Below, piece by piece: positions 41,541-55,600 of a stretch of 64,000 nucleotides of DNA. Each line of letters opens with the position of its first letter. Positions within the stretch are counted from its first letter, which is position 1. Source of the stretch: Amaranthus tricolor (lineage: Eukaryota > Streptophyta > Magnoliopsida > Caryophyllales > Amaranthaceae); contig NC_080056.1 in NCBI RefSeq assembly GCF_026212465.1, forward strand, positions 18,548,879-18,612,878, written 5' to 3'. The translations under genes were made by a program, and so were the position numbers. The notes below the pieces were generated by a model. That model did no database searches. It saw only the letters and a list, made by a program, of their open reading frames with translations, and had not been told where the DNA came from.

Positions 41541-44500
41541 CGTAATTTCAACCATATGATAATAATTTTCAAATCTAACCACTTCAAAACAATAATCTAT
41601 ATCAAATAATGTTGTGTGCCAAGTATCGTGCAAAACAAACCATGTTTAAGCTACTTTATGCGCAAAAGTGCCAAAAACGCTTTAAAACGCATAAAATCGC
41701 AACTTAACATGTAAATCCTAGCATATGACTATGATTTTCAATTCTAACCACTCAACACAATAATATATATACCAAATAGTGTTGTGTGCCAAGTTTCGTC
41801 CAAAACATATCAAGCTTGAGCTACTTTATGCGCAAAAGTGCCAAAAATGGTAAAAAAATCCCTTAAAATCAAAACTTAACACGTAATTTCTACCATATGA
41901 CAATGATTTTCAATTCTAAACACTTCAACACAATAACATATACAATTGTGTGCCATGTTTCGCTCAAATCAAACCAAGTTTGAGCAACTTTATGTGCAAA
42001 AGTAGCAAAAAAGCTTAAAAACGCATAAAGTAGCAACTTAACACGTAATTTCTAGCATATGACAATGATTTGCAATTATAACCACTTCAACACAATAATA
42101 TATACTAAATAATCTTTGTGCCAAGTTTTGTGCAAATCAAACCAAGTTTGAGCTACTTTATGTGCAAAAGTGCCAAAAACGCTTAAAAATGCATAAAATC
42201 AGAAATAAACACGTAATTCTGTAGCATATGACTATGATTTTCAATTCTAACCACTTCAACAGAATAATATATATACAAAATAGTGTTGTGTGCCAAGTTT
42301 AGTCCAAAACATAACAAGTTTGATCTACAATATGCGCAAAAGTGCCAAAAATGGTTAAAAACCCTTAAAATCGGAACTTAACACGTAATTTCTAGCATAT
42401 GACTATGATTTTCAATTGTAACCACTTCAACACAATAATTTATACCAAATAGTGTTTTGTGCCACGTTTTGTGCAAAACAAACCAAGTTTGAGTTACTTT
42501 ATGCACAAAACTGGCAAAAACACTTAAAAACCCGTAAAAATGCAACTTAACACGTAATTTCTAGCATATGAAATTTATATTCAATTCTAACCACTTCAAC
42601 TCAATAATATATACCAAATAGTGTTGTGTGCCAAATTTCGTGCAAAACAAACCAAGTTTGAGCTACTTTATGCGCAAAATTGCCAAAAACGCTTAAAAAC
42701 GAATAAAATCGCAACTTAACACTTAACTTCTACCATATGACTATGATTTTCAATTCTAACCACTTCAACACAATAATATATACCAGATAGTGTTGTGTGA
42801 CAAGTGTCGTCCAAAACATACCAAGTTTGAGCTACTTTATGCGCAAAAGTTCCAAAAATGGTTAAAAAAACCCTTAAAATCGCAACTTAACACGTAATTT
42901 CTACCATATGACAATGATTTTTAATTCTAACCACCTCAACACAATAATATATACCCAATAATGTTGTGTGCCGAGTTTCGTGCAAATCAAACCAAGTTTC
43001 AGCTACTTTATGCGCAAAAGTGGCAAAAAAGCTTTAAAATGCATAAAATCGCAACTTAACACGTAATTTCTAGCGTATGACAATGATTTTCAATTATTAC
43101 CACTTCAACACAATAATATGTACAAAATAATGCTGTGTGCCAAGTTTCGTGCAAATCAAACCAAGTTTGAGCTACTTTATGCGCAAAAGTGCCAAAAGCA
43201 CTTAAAAACGCATAAAATCGCAAATAAACACGTAATTCTGTAGCATATGACTATGATTTTCAATTCTAACCACTTCATCACAATAATATATATACCAAAT
43301 AGTGTTGTGTGCCAAGTTTCGTGCAAAACATAACAAGTTTGATCTACTATATGCGCAAAAGTGCCAAAAATGGTTAAAAACCCTTAAAATCGCAACTTAA
43401 CACGTAATTTCTAGCATATGAATATGATTTTCAATTCTAACAATTCAAAATAATAATATATACCAAATAATATTGTGTGTCAAGTTTTGTGCAAAAAAAA
43501 ACAAGTCTGAGCTACTTTATGCGCAAAAGTGCGAAAAACGCTGAAAAACGCATAAAATCGCAAATAAACATGTAAATTTGTAGCATATGACTATGATTTT
43601 AAATTCTAACCACTTAAACACAATAATGTATACCAAATAGTGTTGTGTGCCAAGTTTCGTTCAAAACATACCAAGCTTGAGCTACTTTAAGCGCAAAAGT
43701 GCCAAAAGTGGTAAATAAAACCCTTAAAAACACAACTTAACATGTAATTTCTACCATATGACAATGATTTTAAATTATAACCACTTCAACACAATAATAT
43801 ATACCAAATAATATTTTGTGTCAAGTTTCGTGCAAAACAAAACAAGTTTGAGCTGCTTTATGCGCAAAAGTGCGAAAAACGCTTAAAAACGCATAAAATC
43901 GCAAATAAACACGTAATTCTGTAGCATATGACTATGATTTTCAATTCTAACCACTTCAACACAATAATATATACGAAATAGTGTTGTGTGCCAAGTTTCG
44001 TCCAAAACATACCAAGGTTGAGCTACTTTAAGCGCAAAAGTGCCAAAAATGGTAAAAAAAACCCTTAAATCACAACTTAACACGTAATTTCTACCATATG
44101 ACAATGATTTTCAATTATAACCACTTCAACACGATAATATATACCAAATAATATTGTGTGCCACGTTTCGCGCAAATAAAACCAAGTTTGAGCTCCTTTA
44201 TGCACAAAAGTGGCAAAAAAGCTTAAAAACGCATAAAATCGCAACTTAACACGTAATTACTAGCATATGACAATGATTTTCAATTATAACCACTTCAACA
44301 CAATAACATATACCAAATAATTTTGTGTGCCAAGTTTTTTGCAAAACAAACCAAGTTTGAGCAACTTTATGCACAAAAGTGTCAAAAACGCTTAAAAACA
44401 CTAAAAAACACAACTTAACACGTAATTTCTAGCATATGACTATGATTTTAAATTCTAATCACTTCGACTCAATAATATATATCAAATAGTGTTGTGTGCC

Positions 44501-45510
44501 AAGTTTCGTGCAAAACAAACACTGTTTAAGCTACTTTATGCGCAAAAGTGCCAAAAACGCTTAAAAACAGATAAAATTGCAAATAAACACGTAATTCTGC
44601 AGCATATGACCATGATTTTCAATTCTAACCACTTCAACAGAATAATATATATATCAAATAGTGTTGTGTGCCATGTTTTGTGCAAAATATAACAAGTTTG
44701 ATCTACTATATGCGCAAAACTGCCAAAAATGGTTAAAAACCCTTAAAATCGGAACTTAACACGTAATTTCTAGCATATGACTATGATTTTCAATTGTAAC
44801 CACTTCAACATAATAATATATACCAAATAGTGTTTTGTGCCACGTTTTGTGCAAAACAAACCTAGTTTGAGCTATTTTATGCACAAAACTGGCAAAAAAC
44901 ACTTAAAAACCCTTAAAAATGCAACTTAACACGTAATTTCTAGCATATGACTATGATTTTCAATTCTAACCAGTTCAACTCAATAATATATACCAAATAG
45001 TGTTGTGTGCCAAATTTCGTGCAAAACAAACCAAGTTTGAGCTACTTTACACACAAAAGTGCAATAACGCTTAAAAACCCTTTAAAAACGCAACTTGACA
45101 CGTAATTTCTAGCGTATGACTGTGATTTTCAATTCTAACCACATAAACACAATAATATGTACCAAATAGTGTTGTGTGCCAAGTTTCATGCAAAACAAAC
45201 CAAGTTTGAGCTACTTTATGCGCAAAAGTGCTAAAAACGCTTAAAAAGGCATAAAATCGCAACTTAACACGAAATTTCTAGCATATGACTAAGATTTTCA
45301 ATTCTAACCACTTCAACACAATAATATATACCAAGTAGTATTGCGTGCCAAGTTTCGTCCAAAACATACCAAGTTTGAGCTACTTCATTCGCAAAAGTGC
45401 CAAAAATGGTAAAAAAAACCCTTAAAATCACAACTTAACACGTAATTTCAACCATATGATAATAATTTTCAAATCTAACCACTTCAAAACAATAATCTAT
45501 ACCAAATAAT
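41541..45510 (-). repeat. 4-kb block, copy A
   Basis: About 23-24 monomers whose order reappears at a constant offset of 11136-11137 bp (copy C). Matched markers include TGTGTGCCAT at 41947 and 53083, ATCTTTGTG at 42112 and 53248, and AACACTGTTT at 44518 and 55655. It also matches copy B at an offset of about 6212 bp up to near 43.8 kb. Edges are set where matching motifs stop and are approximate. Confidence 0.82.
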
Positions 45511-46190
45511 GTTGTGTGCCAAGTATCGTACAAAAAAAACCATGTTTGAGCTACTTTATGTGCAAAAGTGCCAAAAACGCTTTAAAACGCATAAAATCGC
45601 AACTTAACACGCAAATCCTAGCATATGACTATGATTTTCAATTCTAACCACTCAACACAATAATATATATACCAAATAGTGTTGTGTGCCAAGTTTCGTC
45701 CAAAACATATCAAGCTTGAGCTACTTTATGCGCAAAAGTGCCAAAAATGGTAAAAAAAAATCCCTTAAAATCAAAACTTAACACGTAATTTCAACCATAT
45801 GATAATAATTTTCAAATCTAACCACTTCAAAACAATAATCTATACCAAATAATGTTGTGTGCCAAGTATCGTGCAAAACAAACCATGTTTGTGCTACTTT
45901 ATGCGCAAAAGTGCCAAAAACGCTTTAAAACGCATAAAATCGCAACTTAACACGTAAATCCTAGCATATGACTATGATTTTCAATTCTAACCACTCAACA
46001 CAATAATACATATACCAAATAGTATTGTGTGCCAAGTTTCGTCCAAAACATATCAAGCTTGAGCTACTTTATGCGCAAAAGTGCCAAAAATGGTTAAAAA
46101 AATCCCTTAAAATCAAAACTTAACACGTAATTTCTACCATATGACAATGATTTTCAATTCTAACCACTTCAACACAATAACATATACAAT
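45511..46190 (-). repeat. Satellite monomers between copy A and the 984-bp repeats
   Basis: About four monomers of the ATATGATAATAATTTTCAAA and AATCCTAGCATATGACTATG types, in an order also seen at 41.5-41.9 kb and 52.3-52.9 kb. The pair near 45446 and 45800 is a local duplication of about 350 bp (two monomers). Confidence 0.72.
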
Positions 46191-47174
46191 TGTGTGCCAT
46201 GTTTCGCTCAAATCAAACCAAGTTTGAGCAACTTTATGTGCAAAAGTAGCAAAAAAGCTTAAAAACGCATAAAGTAGCAACTTAACACGTAATTTCTAGC
46301 ATATGACAATGATTTGCAATTATAACCACTTCAACACAATAATATATACTAAATAATCTTTGTGCCAAGTTTTGTGCAAATCAAACCAAGTTTGAGCTAC
46401 TTTATGTGCAAAAGTGCCAAAAACGTTTAAAAATGCATAAAATCAGAAATAAACACGTAATTCTGTAGCATATGACTATGATTTTCAATTCTAACCACTT
46501 CAGCAGAATAATATATATACAAAATAGTGTTGTGTGCCAAGTTTAGTCCAAAACATAACAAGTTTGATCTACAATATGCGCAAAAGTGCCAAAAATGGTT
46601 AAAAACCCTTAAAATCGCAACTTAACACTTAATTTCTAGCATATGAATATGATTTTCAACTCGAACAATTCAAAACAATAATATATATCAAATAATATTG
46701 TGTGTCAAGTTTAATGCAAATCAAACCAAGTTTGAGCTACTTTATGCGCAAAAGTAGCAAAAACGCTTAAAAATGGTTAAAATCGCAACTTAACACGTAA
46801 TGTCTAGCATATAACTATAATATATATACCAAATAGTGTTGTATGCCAAGTTTCGTGCAAAACAAACCATGTTTGAGCTACTTTATGCGCAAAAGTGCCA
46901 AAAACGCTTTAAAACGCATAAAATCGCAACTTAACACGTAAATCCTAGCATATGACTATGATTTTCAATTCTAACCACTCAACACAATAATATATATACC
47001 AAATAGTGTTGTGTGCAAAGTTTCGTCCAAAACATATCAAGCTTGAGCTACTTTATGCGCAAAAGTGCCAAAAATGGTAAAAAAAATCCCTTAAAATCAA
47101 AACTTAACACGTAATTTCTACCATATGACAATGATTTTCAATACTAACCACTTCAACACAATAACATATACAAT
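46191..47174 (-). repeat. 6-monomer HOR with truncated monomer, copy 1 (984 bp)
   Basis: Measured between the markers TGTGTGCCAT at 46191 and 47175. Six monomers of 169 bp minus 30 bp give 984 bp, which matches the roughly 30-bp-deleted monomer near 46800-46830. There CATATAACTAT runs directly into AATATATATACC and the usual GATTTTCAATTC to ACACAAT segment is missing. Confidence 0.88.
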
Positions 47175-48158
47175 TGTGTGCCATGTTTCGCTCAAATCAA
47201 ACCAAGTTTGAGCAACTTTATGTGCAAAAGTAGCAAAAAAGCTTAAAAACGCATAAAGTAGCAACTTAATACGTAATTTCTAGCATATGACAATGATTTG
47301 CAATTATAACCACTTCAACACAATAATATATACTAAATAATCTTTGTGCCAAGTTTTGTGAAAATCAAACCAAGTTTGAGCTACTTTATGTGCAAAAGTG
47401 CCAAAAACGTTTAAAAATGCATAAAATCAGAAATAAACACGTAATTCTGTAGCATATGACTATGATTTTCAATTCTAACCACTTCAGCAGAATAATATAT
47501 ATACAAAATAGTGTTGTGTGCCAAGTTTAGTCCAAAACATAACAAGTTTGATCTACAATATGCGCAAAAGTGCCAAAAATGGTTAAAAACCCTTAAAATC
47601 GCAACTTAACACGTAATTTCTAGCATATGAATATGATTTTCAACTCGAACAATTCAAAACAATAATATATATCAAATAATATTGTGTGTCAAGTTTCGTG
47701 AAAATCAAAACAAGTTTGAGCTACTTTATGCGCAAAAGTAGCAAAAACGCTTAAAAATGCTTAAAATCGCAACTTAACACGTAATGTCTAGCATATGACT
47801 ATAATATATATACCAAATAGTGTTGTATGCCAAGTTTCGTGCAAAACAAACCATGTTTGAGCTACTTTATGCGCAAAAGTGCCAAAAACGCTTTAAAACG
47901 CATAAAATCGCAACTTAACACGTAAATCCTAGCATATGACTATGATTTTCAATTCTAACCACTCAACACAATAACATATATACCAAATAGTGTTGTGTGC
48001 CAAGTTTCGTCAAAAACATATCAAGCTTGAGCTACTTTATGCGCAAAAGTGCCAAAAATGGTAAAAAAAATCCCTTAAAATCAAAACCTAACACGTAATT
48101 TCTACCATATGACAATGATTTTCAATTCTAACCACTTCAACACAATAACATATACAAT
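47175..48158 (-). repeat. 6-monomer HOR with truncated monomer, copy 2 (984 bp)
   Basis: Second copy of the 984-bp unit, ending at the next TGTGTGCCAT (48159). It carries the same 30-bp-deleted monomer (near 47800), so the deletion preceded the duplication. It differs from copy 1 by a few substitutions, for example CATATGACTAT here versus CATATAACTAT in copy 1. Confidence 0.88.
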
Positions 48159-51100
48159 TGTGTGCCATGTTTCGCTCAAATCAAACCAAGTTTGAGCAAC
48201 TTTATGTGCAAAAGTAGCAAAAAAGCTTAAAAACGCATAAAGTAGCAACTTAACACGTAATTTCTAGCATATGACAATGATTTGCAATTATAACCACTTC
48301 AACACAATTATATATACTAAATAATCTTTGTGCCAAGTTTTGTGCAAATCAAACCAAGTTTGAGCTACTTTATGTGCAAAAGTGCCAAAAACGTTTAAAA
48401 ATGCATAAAATCAGAAATAAACACGTAATTCTGTAGCATATGACTATGATTTTCAATTCTAACCACTTCAACAGAATAATATATATACAAAATAGTGTTG
48501 TGTGCCAAGTTTAGTCCAAAACATAACAAGTTTGATCTACAATATGCGCAAAAGTGCCAAAAATGGTTAAAAACCCTTAAAATCGGAACTTAACACGTAA
48601 TTTCTAGCATATGACTATGATTTTCAATTGTAACCACTTCAACACAACAATATATACCAAATAGTGTTTTGTGCCACGTTTTGTGCAAAACAAACCAAGT
48701 TTGAGCTACTTTATGCACAAAAGTGGCAAAAACACTTAAAAACCCGTAAAAACGCAACTTAACACGTAATTTCTAGCATATGAAATTTATATTCAATTCT
48801 AACCACTTCAACTCAATAATATATACCAAATAGTGTTGTGTGCCAAATTCCGTGCAAAACAAACCAAGTTTGAGCTACTTTATGCGCAAAATTGCCAAAA
48901 ACGCTTAAAAACGCATAAAATCGCAACTTAACACTTAACTTCTAGCATATGACTATGATTTTCAATTCTAACCACTTCAACACAATAATATATACCAGAT
49001 AGTGTTGTGTGACAAGTTTCGTCCAAAACATACCAAGTTTGAGCTACTTTATGCGCAAAAGTGCCACAAATGGTTAAAAAAACCCTTAAAATCGCAACTT
49101 AACACGTAATTTCTACCATATGACAATGATTTTCAATTCTAACCACCTCAACACAATAATATATACCCAATAATGTTGTATGCCGAGTTTCGTGCAAGTC
49201 AAACCAAGTTTCAGCTACTTTATGCGCAAAAGTGGCAAAAAAGCTTTAAAATGCATAAAATCGCAACTTAACACGTAATTTCTAGCGTAAGACAATGATT
49301 TTCAATTATTACCTCTTCAACACAATAATATGTACAAAATAATGCTGTGTGCCAAGTTTCGTGCAAATCAAACCAAGTTTGAGCTACTTTATGCGCAAAA
49401 GTGCCAAAAGCACTTAAAAACGCATAAAATCGCAAATAAACACGTAATTCTAAGGCATATGACTATGATTTTCAATTCTAACCACTTCAACAGAATAATA
49501 TATATACCAAATAGTGTTGTGTGCCAAGTTTCGTGCAAAACATAACAAGTTTGATCGACTATATGCGCAAAAGTGCCAAAAATGGTTAAAAACTCTTAAA
49601 ATCGCAACTTAACACGTAATTTCTAGCATATGAATATGATTTTCAATTCAAACAATTCAAAATAATAATATATACCAAATAATATTGTGTGTCAAGTTTT
49701 GTGCAAAACAAAACAAGTCTGAGCTACTTTATGCACAAAAGTGCGAAAAACGCTGAAAAACGCATAAAATCGCAAATAAACATGTAAATTTATAGCATAT
49801 GACTATGATTTTAAATTCTAACCACTTAAACACAATAATGTATACCAAATAGTGTTGTGTGCCAAGTTTCGTTCAAAACATACCCAGCTTGAGCTACTTT
49901 AAGCGCAAAAGTGCCAAAAGTGGTAAATAAAACCCTTAAAAACACAACTTAACATGTAATTTCTACCATATGACAATGATTTTAAATTATAACCACTTCA
50001 ACACAATAATATATACCAAATAATGTTGTGTGCCACGTTTCGCGCAAATCAAACCAAGTTTGAGCTCCTTTATGCACAAAAGTGGCAAAAAAGCTTAAAA
50101 ACGCATAGAATCGCAACTTAACACGTAATTACTAGCATATGACAATGATTTTCAATTATAACCACTTCAACACAATAATATATACCAAATAATTTTGTGT
50201 GCCAAGTTTTTTGCAAAACAAACCAAGTTTGAGCAACTTTATGCACAAAAGTGGCAAAAACGCTTAAAAACACTAAAAAACACAACTTAACACGTAATTT
50301 CTAGCATATGACTATGATTTTAAATTCTAATCACTTCGACTCAATAATATATACCAAATAGTGTTGTGTGCCAAGTTTCGTGCAAAACAAACACTGTTTA
50401 AGCTACTTTATGCGCAAAAGTGCCAAAAACGCTTAAAAACAGATAAAATTGCAAATAAACACGTAATTCTGCAGCATATGACCATGATTTTCAATTCTAA
50501 CCACTTCAACAGAATAATATATATATCAAATAGTGTTGTGTGCCATGTTTTGTGCAAAACATAACAAGTTTGATCTACTATATGCGCAAAACTGCCAAAA
50601 ATGGTTAAAAACCCTTAAAATCGGAACTTAACACGTAATTTCTAGCATATGACTATGATTTTCAATTGTAACCACTTCAACACAATAATATATACCAAAT
50701 AGTGTTTTGTGCCATGTTTTGTGCAAAACAAACCTAGTTTGAGCTATTTTATGCACAAAACTGGCAAAAACACTTAAAAACCCTTAAAAATGCAACTTAA
50801 CACGTAATTTCTAGCATATGACTATGATTTTCAATTCTAACCAGTTCAACTCAATAATATATACCAAATAGTGTTGTGTGCCAAATTTCGTGCAAAACAA
50901 ACCAAGTTTGAGCTACTTTACACACAAAAGTGGCAATAACGCTTAAAAACCCTTTAAAAACGCAACTTGACACGTAATTTCAAGCATATGACTGTGATTT
51001 TCAATTCTAACCACTTAAACACAATAATATGTACCAAATAGTGTTGTGTGCCAAGTTTCATGCAAAACAAACCAATTTTGAGCTACTTTATGCGCAAAAG

Positions 51101-51320
51101 TGCTAAAAACGCTTAAAAAGGCATAAAATCGCAACTTAATACGTAATTTCTAGCATATGACTAAGATTTTCAATTCTAACCACTTCAACACAATAATATA
51201 TACCAAGTAGTATTGCGTGCCAAGTTTCTTCCAAAACATACCAAGTTTGAGCTACTTTATTCGCAAAAGTGCAAAAAATGGTAAAAAAAACCCTTAAAAT
51301 CACAACTTAACACGTAATTT
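48159..51320 (-). repeat. 4-kb block, copy B (two monomers shorter)
   Basis: Follows copy A in order at an offset of about 6212 bp (ATCTTTGTG at 42112 and 48324; the CATGTAAATTT monomer near 43568 and 49779). After about 49990 the offset drops to 5872 bp (AACACTGTTT at 44518 and 50390). The 339-bp change equals two monomers, namely those at about 43830-44160 in copy A, which are absent here. Confidence 0.82.
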
Positions 51321-52335
51321 CTAGCATATGACTATGATTTTCAATGCTAATCACTTCGACTCAATAATATATACCAAATAGTGTTGTGTGCCAAGTTTCG
51401 TGCAAAACAAACACTGTTTATGCTACTTTATGCGCAAAAGTGCCAAAAACGCTTAAAAACAGATAAAATTGCAAATAAACACGTAATTCTGCAGCATATG
51501 ACCATGATTTTCAATTCTAACCACTTCAACAGAATAATATATATATCAAATAGTGTTGTGTGCCATGTTTTGTGCAAAACATAACAAGTTTGATCTACTA
51601 TATGCGCAAAACTGCCAAAAATGGTTAAAAACCCTTAAAATCGGAACTTAACACGTAATTTCTAGCATATGACTATGATTTTCAATTGTAACCACTTCAA
51701 CACAATAATATATACCAAATAGTGTTTTGTGCCAAGTTTTGTGCAAAACAAACCTAGTTTGAGCTATTTTATGCACAAAACTGGCAAAAACACTTAAAAA
51801 CCCTTAAAAATGCAACTTAACACGTAATTTCTAGCATATGACTATGATTTTCAATTCTAACCAGTTCAACTCAATAATATATACCAAATAGTGTTGTGTG
51901 CCAAATTTCGTGCAAAACAAACCAAGTTTGAGCTACTTTACACACAAAAGTGGCAATAACGCTTAAAAACCCTTTAAAAACGCAACTTGACACGTAATTT
52001 CAAGCATATGACTGTGATTTTCAATTCTAACCACTTAAACACAATAATATGTACCAAATAGTGTTGTGTGCCAAGTTTCATGCAAAACAAACCAAGTTTG
52101 AGCTACTTTATGCGCAAAAGTGCTAAAAACGCTTAAAAAGGCATAAAATCGCAACTTAACACGTAATTTCTAGCATATGACTAAGATTTTCAATTCTAAC
52201 CACTTCAACACAATAATATATACCAAGTAGTATTGCGTGCCAAGTTTCTTCCAAAACATACCAAGTTTGAGCTACTTTATTCGCAAAAGTGCAAAAAATG
52301 GTAAAAAAAAACCCTTAAAATCACAACTTAACACG
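51321..52335 (-). repeat. 1020-bp six-monomer tandem duplicate
   Basis: Repeats 50.31-51.32 kb at a spacing of 1020 bp (AACACTGTTT at 50390 and 51410). The junction lies near 51320, inside ACGTAATTTC, which all monomers share. The first monomer of this copy reads TTTTCAATGCTAATCACTT, unlike the preceding copy (TTTTAAATTCTAATCACTT) but like the copy beside the gap at 32750. It may therefore be a chimera rather than a plain duplication. Confidence 0.82.
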
Positions 52336-52676
52336 TAATTTCAACCATATGATAATAATTTTCAAATCTAACCACTTCAAAACAATAATCTATACCAAAT
52401 AATGTTGTGTGCCAAGTATCGTGCAAAACAAACCATGTTTGAGCTACTTTATGCGCAAAAGTGCCAAAAACGCTTTAAAACGCATAAAATCGCAACTTAA
52501 CACGAAAATCCTAGCATATGACTATGATTTTCAATTCTAACTACTCAATACAATAATATATATACCAAATAGTGTTGTGTGCCAAGTTTCGTCCAAAACA
52601 TATCAAGCTTGAGCTACTTTATGCGCAAAAGTGCCATAAATGGTAAAAAAAATCCCTTAAAATCAAAACTTAACAC
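52336..52676 (-). repeat. Two-monomer link before 4-kb block copy C
   Basis: Two monomers (ATATGATAATAATTTTCAAA type, then AATCCTAGCATATG type) which are repeated again immediately at 52677 onward. This makes a local dimer duplication of about 350 bp, as also seen near 45.4-46.0 kb. Confidence 0.7.
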
Positions 52677-55600
52677 GTAATTTCAACCATATGATAATAA
52701 TTTTCAAATCTAACCACTTCAAAACAATAATCTATACCAAATAATGTTGTGTGTTAAGTATCGTGCAAAAGAAACCATGTTTGAGCAACTTTATGCGCAA
52801 AAGTGCCAAAAACGCTTTAAAACGCATAAAATCGCTACTTAACACGTAAATACTAGCATATGACTATGATTTTCAATTCTAACCACTCAACACAATAATA
52901 TATATACCAAATAGTGTTGTGTGCCAAGTTTCGTCCAAAACATATCAAGCTTGAGCTACTTTATGCGCAAAAGTGCCAAAAATGGTAAAAAAAATCCCTT
53001 AAAATCAAAACTTAACACGTAATTTCTACCATATGACAATGATTTTCAATTATAACCACTTCAACACAATAACATATACAATTGTGTGCCATGTTTCGCT
53101 CAAATCAAACCAAGTTTGAGCAACTTTATGTGCAAAAGTAGCAAAAAAGCTTAAAAACGCATAAAGTAGCAACTTAACATGTAATTTCTAGCATATGACA
53201 ATGATTTGCAATTATAACCACTTCAACACAATAATATATACTAAATAATCTTTGTGCCAAGTTTTGTGCAAATCAAACCAAGTTTGAGCTACTTTATGTG
53301 CAAAAGTGCCAAAAACGTTTAAAAATGCATAAAATCAGAAATAAACACGTAATTCTGTAGCATAGGACTATGATTTTCAATTCTAACCACTTCAACAGAA
53401 TAATATATATACAAAATAGTGTTGTGTGCCAAGTTTAGTCCAAAACATAACAAGTTTGATCTACAATATGCGCAAAAGTGCCAAAAATGGTTAAAAACCC
53501 TTAAAATCGGAACTTAACACGTAATTTCTAGCATATGACTATGATTTTCAATTGTAACAACTTCAACACAATAATATATACCAAATAGTGTTTTGCGCCA
53601 CCTTTTGTGCAAAACAAACCAAGTTTGAGCTACTTTATGCACAAAAGTGGCAAAAACACTTAAAAACCCGTAAAAACGCAACTTAACACGTAATTTCTAG
53701 CATATGTAATTTATATTCAATTCTAACCACTTCAACTCAATAATATATACCAAATAGTGTTGTGTGCCAAATTTCGTGCAAAACAAACCAAGTTTGAGCT
53801 ACTTTATGCGCAAAATTGCCAAAACGCTTAAAAACGCATAAAATCGCAACTTAACACTTAACTTCTACCATATGACTATGATTTTCAATTCTAACCACTT
53901 CAACACAATAATATATACCAGATAGTGTTGTGTGACAAGTTTCGTCCAAAACATACCAAGTTTGAGCTACTTTATGCGCAAAAGTGCCAAAAATGGTTAA
54001 AAAAACCCTTAAAATCGCAACTTAACACGTAATTTCTACCATATGACAATGATTTTTAATTCTAACCACCTCAACACAATAATATATACCCAATAATGTT
54101 GTGTGCCGAGTTTCGTGCAAATCAAACCAAGTTTCAGCTACTTTATGCGCAAAAGTGGCAAAAAAGCTTTAAAATGCATAAAATCGCAACTTAACACGTA
54201 ATTTCTAGCGTAAGACAATGATTTTCAATTATTACCACTTCAACACAATAATATGTACAAAATAATGCTGTGTGCCAAGTTTCGTGCAAATCAAACCAAG
54301 TTTGAGCTACTTTATGCGCAAAAGTGCCAAAAGCACTTAAAAACGCATAAAATCGCAAATAAACACGTAATTCTGTAGCATATGACTATGATTTTCAATT
54401 CTAACCACTTCAACAGAATAATATATATACCAAATAGTGTTGTGTGCCAAGTTTCGTGCAAAACATAACAAGTTTGATCTACTATATGCGCAAAAGTGCC
54501 AAAAATGGTTAAAAAACCCTTAAAATCGCAACTTAACACGTAATTTCTAGCATATGAATATGATTTTCAATTCTAACAATTCAAAATAATAATATATACC
54601 AAATAATATTGTGTGTCAAGTTTTGTGCAAAACAAAACAAGTCTGAGCTACTTTATGCGCAAAAGTGCGAAAAACGCTGAAAAACGCATAAAATCGCAAA
54701 TAAACATGTAAATTTGTAGCATATGACTATGATTTTAAATTCTAACCACTTAAACACAATAATGTATACCAAATAGTGTTGTGTGCCAAGTTTCGTTCAA
54801 AACATACCAAGCTTGAGCTACTTTAAGCGCAAAAGTGCCAAAAGTGGTAAATAAAACCCTTAAAAACACAACTTAACATGTAATTTCTACCATATGACAA
54901 TGATTTTAAATTATAACCACTTCAACACAATAATATATACCAAATAATATTTTGTGTCAAGTTTCGTGCAAAACAAAACAAGTTTGAGCTGCTTTATGCG
55001 CAAAAGTGCGAAAAAACGCTTAAAAACGCATAAAATCGCAAATAAACACGTAATTCTGTAGCATATGACTATGATTTTCAATTCTAACCACTTCAACACA
55101 ATAATATATACGAAATAGTGTTGTGTGCCAAGTTTCGTCCAAAACATACCAAGGTTGACCTACTTTAAGCGCAAAAGTGCCAAAAATGGTAAAAAAAACC
55201 CTTAAATCACAACTTAACACGTAATTTCTACCATATGACAATGATTTTCAATTATAACCACTTCAACACGATAATATATACCAAATAATATTGTGTGCCA
55301 CGTTTCGCGCAAATCAAACCAAGTTTGAGCTCCTTTATGCACAAAAGTGGTAAAAAAGCTTAAAAACGCATAAAATCGCAACTTAACACGTAATTACTAG
55401 CTTATGACAATGATTTTCAATTATAACCACTTCAACACAATAATATATACCAAATAATTTTGTGTGCCAAGTTTTTTGCAAAACAAACCAAGTTTGAGCA
55501 ACTTTATGCACAAAAGTGGCAAAAACGCTTAAAAACACTAAAAAACACAACTTAACACGTAATTTCTAGCATATGACTATGATTTTAAATTCTAATCACT

